Shown: one piece after another, positions 52,301 to 61,958 of the stretch
How the letters are laid out: the number at the start of each line of letters is the position of its first letter
Position numbering within the stretch: position 1 is the stretch's first letter
Assembly (NCBI GenBank): GCA_024760905.1
Contig: CM045735.1
Span: 3,319,661-3,383,660, forward strand
Length of the DNA stretch: 64,000 nucleotides
Origin: Plotosus lineatus
Taxonomy: Eukaryota > Chordata > Actinopteri > Siluriformes > Plotosidae
Direction of reading: 5' to 3'
Position numbers and translations under genes: made by a program
Notes under the pieces: model-generated
Told to the model about the DNA's origin: nothing
What the model saw: only the letters and a program-made list of their open reading frames with translations
The model's database searches: none

Positions 52301-55300
52301 CCACAGTTCCTCTCTCATCACTCTGTTATACGCTTTCTCCAGATCCACAAAGGCACAAATGCAGCTCCCTCTGACCTTCTCTGTACTTCTCTATTAACAT
52401 CCTCAAAGGAAACATTGCATCTGTGGTGCTGTTTCTTGGCATGAAACCAAACTGTTGTTCAGAAATACTGACCTCTGCCCTTAGTCTCGCTTCCACTATT
52501 CTTTCCCGTAACTTCATCATATGGCTCATCAACTTTATCCCTTTGTAGTTGCCACAACTCTGCACGTCTCCCTTGTTCTTAAAAATTGGTACTAGCACAC
52601 TTCTCCATTCCTCCGGTATCCTCTCACTCTCCAAGACCTTGTTGAATGTTCTCGTCAGAAAATCTACTGGCAGCTCATCTAGACACTTCCATACCTCCAC
52701 CGGTATGTCATCAGGACCAACTGCCTTTCCACTCTTCATCCTCTTCAATGCCCTCCTCACTTCACCCTTACTAATCTTTGCTACTTCCGGTCCTCAACAG
52801 TCACTTCTTCGAATCTTTTTTCTCTCTCAGTTTCCTCATTCATCAGCTCTTCAAAGTACTCTTTCCATCTTCCCAGCACACTTCTGTCATCAGTCAATAC
52901 ATTTCCCACTCTGTCCTTAATCACTCTAACTTGCTGCACGTCCTTCCCATCTCTATTTCTCTGCTGTGCCAACCTGTATAAATCATTTTCTCCCTCTTTA
53001 CTTTCCAACCGAGCATACAAGTCATCATATGCCCTCTATTTGGCCTTTGACACCGCTACCTTCGCCTTATGCTGTGTCTCCCTGTACTCCTGTTTACTCT
53101 CTATGGTCCTTTTAATGTCCCACTTCTTCTTAGCTAACCTCTTCCTTTTTACACACTCCTGCACTTCCTCATTCCACCGTCAAGTCTCCTTATCTACTTT
53201 CCTTCCAGAGGACACACCAAGTACTCTCCTACCTGTGTCCCCGATTACATTAACTGTAGTTGTCCAGTCATGTGGAAGCACTTCCTGACCACCCAAAGCC
53301 TGTTTCAACTCCTCCTTGAAGACAACATGACACTCTTCCTTTTTCAGCTTCCACCACTTTGTCTTCTGCTGTGCCTTTGCCTTCTTCACCTTCCTCACCA
53401 ACAGCATCAACCTGCACACCACTATCCTATGCTGTTTGGCAACACTCTCACCCAGTATTACTTTGCAGTCACTGACTTTCTTCAAATTACATGGCCTACA
53501 CAAGATGTAGTCTACCTGCGTGCTCTTACCTCCGCTTTTATGTCACCCTATGCTCCTGTCTCTTCTGGAAGAAAGTATTCACCACAGCCATTACCATCCT
53601 TTTTGCAAAATCTATCAACACCTGTCCTTCTGTGTTCCTGTCCTGGATACCAAACCTGCCCATCACTTCCTCGTCCCCTCTGTTGCCTGCACCTCTGGGG
53701 GTACTCTGCATCACTTCATCTAACTCACTCCAGAATCTCTCCTTCTCTTCTAGCTCACATCCTGCCTGTGGGGCATAAGCACTAACAACATTGAACATCA
53801 CACTTTCAATTTCTAACTTGAGACTCATCACTCTGTCAGCCAGCTCTCTACCTTTTCCTGTCATAGTTCCAACATTCCAAGTCCCTACTCTCAGTCCTCG
53901 ACTAAATTCAAATGAGCAGGAATAATTAAAAGTAAATTCCTTCAAGAAATTCAAATATAAATATTTCTACACACCTCCTGCACCCCCAACATGTTAGCTC
54001 ACCATTTAGCAGCAGTAGTATAATGGCCATCCTTCTCCAGCATGGCACTCCAGCTGATATAAAGGTCCTTTAGAACAGGATCCTCGGGTTGCAGTCTGGC
54101 TTTGGCGAGGGCAATGGCTTCCCTGTTGATCGAGCACAAGCTTTATGTTTTAAACGCTGAAGTAGAGATTCAAACTGAAACAAACTGAAAAAAGGCTGAA
54201 GACTGACTTCACCTGTACAACTGATGTGATTTCAGGAGGCTGATGGCTTCGTAGAGTTTATGAATGGATACGAGGTGTGAGGCGGCTTTGAGAAACTGAT
54301 CCTGCAAACACAGCTGCTTCACGTAAGCCTCTACCGTCCGCACCCACACCTGATACCCAGCTAAAAAAGATCAGAAAAAAATGTAACATCCATTTGACTC
54401 CTATGCCCTTGAAAGGTCACTGTGATCCATATCCAGTCGAATCTAAAAGCTTCCTGAGGGCAACCCATCCACTAAACCTGGTGCCTTTATGTCATTTCCT
54501 TTTAAGGTTATCGCACTCAGAAAATAAGAAAACAAACCCCCAAAAAACCCAAATTCGACTGTTATGACCTTGAAACAAGGTCAAGGTGCTCTATGTCCAA
54601 ACTTAACCGAGACATTCCTGAGGGGAACCAAGTCACCAAATATGGTGATCCTGTGCCATTTCCTGTAAAAGGTATTACGCTAACAAGTTCTCCGGACGGA
54701 CGAAACTCGTTTCTGCAGCTCCTGCTCTGCTCCCCTTCTGTGATGGCGGGAGCTAAAAACCATCAGTGATGGTATAGCAAGTGGTTAAGTGTCCGCTGAG
54801 ATAGGCTTCAGCAAGCGGCTGTTGTAGGATCAAGCGGTTAATTAAATGAGTGACTGAGAGGAAGTTAAGGGGAAAAAATGATATTTTGTTAGAAATTGAT
54901 CCAAAATGTTCCCAATATCAGTATCGGATATCATGAAGCGTCACCATGTGTTCAACACTAGCAAACAACAAAAAAAACAACAACCCTGATTTAAAAAACA
55001 AAAAGCTGGCACCATATAGCCAGCTAAAAAAAACTGTTTGGAAAGATGGAGCTCTCACCCATAGGTGCTAAACTCAGCAAGTGGTCGGTCAGCTGTCCTT
55101 TCTCTGTTGCCAGTTGTAGCGCTCCAATCAGATCTCCTTTCCACAGCCTCAAATACATCATCGACTCGTAATGTCCAGCGTCCACATGACTGTCCTCTGC
55201 ACAAACAAAGTAATCTCGGATTGTCTCGCTCTCTGTCTATGTAATACATACCGTATTTTCCGGACTATATGTCGCTCCAGAGTACAAGTCGCATTGGCAA

Positions 55301-58300
55301 AAAAGTAAATAAATTAAAAAGAAATTTTTTTTTCCAATAAAGAAACAAAAACATACAAGTCGCACTGGACTATAAGTCATAAACCACAAACTCATGGAAA
55401 CTGTCTACCTTGGCTTGGAAATCTGCTGGCATTTTTTCTGAAGTTGTGGCCCTCACTCTGATAGAGAGGGGGTTGCCTTGCATTAAGCGGTAACACCAAG
55501 GCACATTGCTCAAGCCACCCATGTGTGAGCTCATTCCTCTAGCTGTGACCATCTAGCTTTTAGCCCGTAATTAGCTTTTTTTTGTTTTCTTCATTGCAGT
55601 AATAATAATCTCCGCTTTTCTCCAATCCATCACAAGTTTCTTGTTCACTCCAAACTTTCTCTCTGCTGCTCGATTACCATTTTCTTCTGCATATTTCACT
55701 ACTTGCAGCTTGCAATCCGCAGAATAGGATCTTTTGGAGGACATTTCTTCAGTGGTACAGGATGAGAAGGTACTGGCACCCAAGCCTAGAGTGCCCTCTT
55801 GTGGTTGTGAGTGTAAAAATAACAAACGTGAAATTATTTTTGTTACTATTATGACGAACAGAATTATATGTAATAATTTCACATAAGTCGCTCTGGAGTA
55901 TAAGTCGCAATTTCAGCCAAAGTATGAAAAAAAAAAAAAAAAAAGTGTGACTTGTAGTCCGGAAAATACGGTACCTGAACACTGCAGTCGTGTTGAAATA
56001 ATTTACAAAACGTGTTATTTATAAACAAACACTGTATAAAATGTTGAATTCAAAATAAAATGTTATATAAATGTAAACATCAGGAACATTTTATGCCATA
56101 GAGTCTCGAAGACACCAGTTTATGATTTACAGTTTGTTGTTAATATAACAAGCTGATAAAAAGACTGAGGGTCTTGAAAGGCCGTTTATAGCTACTATAA
56201 TAAGCTCTTCAGCGTTAAGTATAGTGCCGGGTGACACCATCTCAAAATAATATCGCAATATTTTCTGACATATTTCATGATCGAGACATTTACCATGATG
56301 CATAAAATAAACGCGACGAATATAATGTTCAACGATAAAAGAACAACAGCAGCACTACAACGACACCAGGACTCTAGGGGGTGCTCATGCTCAGTCGCGC
56401 AGATCCTCAGGCAGTTGAGGTTCGCCCATCATTAGTAGCAGGTCATAGCTTTGCAGAAATCAGAAAGTCATACACTTTAATAAAAGAAAACAATTTGGTG
56501 GTGAAAGTCATTGGTGCTCTTGACTCTTATGAAACCCCGAAGTATGTACATCACTGTCTGATTTGAACCCGATACATGTACTGCACTTATCCTGAAGTCA
56601 CCAGTTTTGTTCTGTGGACCTCCGTTACTCATCAGTTCCCGTGCACCACTCCTTGCTTAGTAGTTGTCCCTGAACGTGTGGCCTATTTCCGGGACATCTC
56701 TTGGTCACCTGTTGCATGGCAGGAAGTAGTCTGGTTGTGATTCAGGTCCGCTGGTGATCAACAGATTGGAGGGGGAAAAAAAAAAAAACGACCATACAAA
56801 CAGCAGATGCCTTTGCCTGGTGGAAACCATTACAATTCCTGTGCCAGAAGGAACAAAGTACCGAATGAGAACCGGACCAGAACTGCATACAAGAGAAGAA
56901 TAGATCTCAAATTCTGCCTTCTGTCGGATGTCCGTTAATGGAATCCGGTGAGGTGCGATTGCTGCAAAACACACAGCGCTCTAACTGCAGGGACTCGCCA
57001 CGTATTTGCTTTGTGTTTGTTTGCGGTGTTTCGTTCTAGTTTTCTGGATGGTGGGTTTCCTTTCTTTGTGATCTCCACTCCAGTCTCGGGCTAATAAAAC
57101 GCCGTTCGTTCCACCCTCGTCTCATCCTTCTACTCATCCGCCTCCTCCATGTTTACCAGGTTTTCCGTATCACGCAACATTATACAGACTGTTCACTCAC
57201 GGGAATAAAAGCACTGCAGGTACAACATCATTTCTGATACATTGTGATACTCACGGTTATATCGCGATACTCAAGTGTATCGATATATCGTCCAGGACCC
57301 TGAACATTAAATGCAATTTATACATGAAAACATTTTTCAAAATGACACTGGTGAAACCAGCACGTTCACTGTAGTGTAAATAAATAAAAAAAACACCTGG
57401 TGACAACGTTACTTCAGGTGGGTTACAGAAACTCAACTGCGTCTGGGATGATCTTCTGAAAACACAGACGGTTTTATTTTAGCAAAACCCATAATGTGTT
57501 CTTTTTTTATTACCTTCCTCCTGGAACATCCTGTAAAGTGCTGGACGGTCTGAGAACAAACCAAGCTGGATATGGTCTCCGGTTCCGGGTACACAGTTCT
57601 CTGGCTGACCTGAAAGAAGGACTCAGGGTGAGGTGCTGAAAATCTGAAGTCAGAATTAAAACTGTAACCCTGAAAGCGTCGTTGTTCGTTTATCAGCTCA
57701 AATATTCTGTAAAATTGGCCAAAAAAACCTGTTCAAATTAGAGACTCTGCAGCGAATGCACTGGAATTAGCCACGCCTCTACTCTAACTAGGCCCGCCTC
57801 TACCACACTTTAAAAGGAAGCACTACACGTAGCTCACGGCTAACCAATCCTGTGCTGCCTTACCCCAGTGAACGTTAATTAAGGTCTGAACAAGGAACAA
57901 ACACTGTTGACCACACGCCCATGTGCTGCATTCCTGGCTCCTCCTGCGGCCTGATGAGGTACCGTTGGGTGGGAGTGGGTCATCTAAAACCGAACATGTG
58001 GGAATATTTGTTTTGACTGTAATGTAATTGTTGTCGGGTCTTTTTCTCTGAATATTTATTGTTCACAAAATCGAAACGTAAAACCCATCAGGCGTCCAGA
58101 TCGCTTCAACCGGCAGGGACCATCAGACAAACACCTTGAAACAAGGTCACGGTGACCCATATTCTATCGCAGCCTTTTCACCCCTGAGGGGGAACACCCT
58201 GCAAACATGGTGATCCAACATCACTTCCTTCCAAAGTGATCTCTGTAACAAAGCGTACAGATGGACAGAACCCATTTCTACACACAGCGCTCTACTGACC

Positions 58301-61091
58301 TTCGGTGACTGTGGGAGTAAAAAAACAAACAAAAACAAAACAAACAAACCAAACAATTCCAACAACATGATTTAACTTTTTGGTTAAAAAACTTGTGCAT
58401 TTGCTTTTTTTATTTATTTATTTTTTTAATCACACATCCAACCTGTTGCACAGTAATTTATCTGAACAGCACATCGGACTGGACCCTAAAAATGATACAT
58501 CTGGACCAAAGTCCACCTGGCTGGTTTTATTGAAACAACTCACACGTCTTCTCGCGATTTAAACTGTTATTCCAAAACCCAGTCGACGTTCCCCTGGAGC
58601 TACGATTCCTTTCAATTTTACAGGTGAAACTTCCACGGTTTTGCTTTTACAGTGGTATATTAAGTTAGGAGAGTCTTTCATAACAAATTTTCCATGATAC
58701 GAGCTTCAATCCACCAAAAATCTGCCCCATCCAACCAGCAAAATTTTGATTTACGAGCTTGGCTGGGGAAATGGCTTTTCCGGATGATTAGCCTCATATT
58801 CTTCCGCGTGTATTCCTCCGTGCTCCGAGAATGCCTTCTGCTGTGCTTCTCAATTATTTTCTGTGATGCACCCAACAGGAAGACCCCCCCCCCCAAAATA
58901 TTACACATCCCGTCAACACCCTGCGCACGACTATAAATAGTGTTTACTGCACTTAATTTGGTTTGCTCGATGCTTTTTCCATACACCATAGGGAACACAG
59001 TGAGAGCGCCACTGCCACCTACTGTAGAAGATGCACAATTACACTTAATTCTAGTACATTATGGCAAAAAAAGCATGTTCATCAGGGTCATACGCACCCT
59101 CCCGGCATCACACCACGCACCCCCTCATTATTTAAGAAGCACTGGCCTTGTGGGAGCTCACTACAACCCTTTCTTCACTGGCATTTGTAGCGTGCACACG
59201 CAGAAAATTCTCCTCCTCCTTCTCTGTTACGCACCACCTCATGTCTGCTCACATGACACCTTTGCCGCAGTTGATGATCGGAAGGGTTTGTTGACTTATT
59301 ATTTATTCTTGTTTTATTATTAATTTTTATTAATGTTAATATACATGTATTATTATTATTAAATATTTATTGGTTTTACATGTTTATCTTTAATATATTC
59401 GGTGAAATATCTGTGTTTGGTGCAGGTTATGCGAGTTTGGGAGGGGCTTGGAACGGATGAATTGGTTTTCTATTATTTCCGATGGGAATTTTTGTTTTAT
59501 CAAATGAACATTTTGACTTACGAGCTCGCTCTCAGAACGGATTAATTTCCTCAGTCAAGATACCACTGTATTTGGACAAAATGGGTCACGTTCACTGACT
59601 AGACTTTGACCCCGAACATGTCCATCTCACGGACCAATCAGGTGCAGGGTCTGTGGAAATCCATTCATTCAATGAACTATTAGTACAGGGAGTACAGGGA
59701 GGCTCGGAGTCTATCTCAGCTGACTCTTGGCGAAGGTGGAGTACATCCTGAACAGTTCACCAATCCATCACACACACACATACACACACGGAACAGCCAA
59801 TTAGCCTAATGCACACGTCTTTGGACGGTTGGAGAACCCAGTGGGAGAACACGCACACAGAAATGCCCATGCTGAGCCCGATACTTAAACCCAGGACCTT
59901 TATGCTCTAAGGCAGATGAGCCCGTCAGGTAAATTATCACATGATTACTTGTATGTGTGAAAAATAACATTACAACTTATTAATTGTAAAGTTTGGAAAG
60001 AAGAACAAGCTGATTGACATCAATAAAAAAATCTGAGACTCGACGTCATAAACGAATCCCATAATCAACGCGTCCGAGACGTTGTGTTCATGTGATGGCG
60101 TCGTTGCTCCCAGCCCTGATGTACTCTCTGACCTGGTGTGTGTTTGACGGCGGCCAGCGTGATGCAGTCCTGCTGAAGCTCCTCTTTGGCTCGGTGGTCC
60201 ATGGAGGTGCTCAGAGGCAGGATGGAACGCGGCTTCCTCTTCTTCATGCACAGATCTGAAAAAACAAAACAAAACAAAACAAAAGGGTTTCAGTTCTGTG
60301 TTCGTCAACCACACAGACCTCCAGAAACAAAACCAACCCGGCCTTTCTTTCTTCTTTTCATCCTTCTCTACGGTCAAGAAAGTTCTCTCGCCGTTGACGT
60401 GCATCATCTCTGCCCCTGACAAGGTCACCGGAGATGAACCTGAACTCGCAATAAACAAAACAATACAAAACAAAAATAATAATAAAAAAAAAAAACCACA
60501 CAAACAAATAAAAGGAGGATGAGAAGACGAGTGCAGTGCTACCTGCGACCGCAGAAACAACAGGGGGTTCTCTCTCCTCATCTTCTGCTTCATCTTCCGT
60601 CTGACCTTCATCCATCCCGCTGCCGGTTGCTCCTCTTGTTTCCTGTCCTCCCAACGCTGACTCGTCCTGCTCCGTCCTCGCTCCACGCTTTTCCGGTCCC
60701 TTCTTCTTCTTCTTGGCTTTCTTCAAGGGTGTTTTCTTCATCTCCATCTCCGAACGTCTCCTACCTGTGTGTGGAGGCGTCCTGTTATTCCTTACATCAT
60801 GGTCGGAGAAATCAGACACAGAAGACATGCAGCTCTAAAAGAACCCGACTCCCAGGGAGCGGATCACTAACGAGTCATGTGGATAATACTTACTCTTCGG
60901 GGGTTTAACGTGCTCCTGTTTAGACACGGCCCACTCCTGCACTGTGAAGTCATCGGCACCGGTCCAGATCAGGTCGGGGTTTACGGGGGACCACTGGACA
61001 CACAGCACGCGACCCTTATGACCTCTGTAGTTACACACCGCCTCCTGCTTCAGTACATCCCATACCTGCAGTGGAGCAGAGCATAACACAC

Positions 61092-61132
<41 letters not shown>

Positions 61133-61865
61133 CAGTGAGTTGTCGACTTACGACCTATGCAAGTTACGAATGATCGACTTTACGACCGCAAAAGTGGTGA
61201 AGCATGATTGATGGCAGTGCAGTGCGAGTGTTGTGTACGACGGTCGTTTGTGCTGGCGGCAGCGCCAGCATCTTAAAAGGCCGAGCAGGAGATGATGCCG
61301 CTTCACTTTCTAACTGCTCAGAGCAAATCTATTCATCTACTTTCAATGACACGTCACTGTGGCGCAAAGCTGAGAGCCAATCCTTTCTGCGTGGGCGGGT
61401 CCGATACCTTGAAACTCTAATTTTATTGGACTCACACATTGCAGTGTTTATGACAGGAAGCTCATCCAAAGTTTTGGCAATCAGCTGGTCTGCGGGTTGA
61501 AGTTTTTCCATGTCTGTCCATTTGCGTTTTTCTTGTCAGCTGTGCTTGGCTTCGTGGAAATGAGCCGATCAAAACGAGGGAAATTTATCTCTTTACTCAA
61601 ACACACGCAGTCTGTGGCTGTTGTTATAATCCAATAAAATTGGAGTTTGAAGCTATCGAACCCGCCCACACAGAAAGGATTGGCTCTCAGCTTTGTCAAC
61701 TGTGCGTCACAGTGACGTGGAATTGAAAATAGATGTATAGATTTAAATGCTTGAGATTTATTCATCTGTTTTTGTTTGGCGTGAGTGCATTTGGATGGAA
61801 ATTCGACATACGACCAGATCGAATTACGACATACGAGAACGAGTTACACACACACATACATATTT

Positions 61866-61907
<42 letters not shown>

Positions 61908-61912
61908 CACAC

Positions 61913-61958
<46 letters not shown>

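Noticed and set aside
59970..60828. Two long overlapping minus-strand frames read as single genes
   Set aside because: They run through introns. Only the segments 60133-60255, 60338-60439 and 60543-60764 show GEMIN5 similarity and phase-compatible splice sites.
60765..60834. Upstream extension of gemin5 exon 4 beginning [11 protein letters not shown]
   Set aside because: The frame is open, but acceptors at about 60787 and 60834 do not keep phase with exon 3. Only the acceptor at 60765 does.
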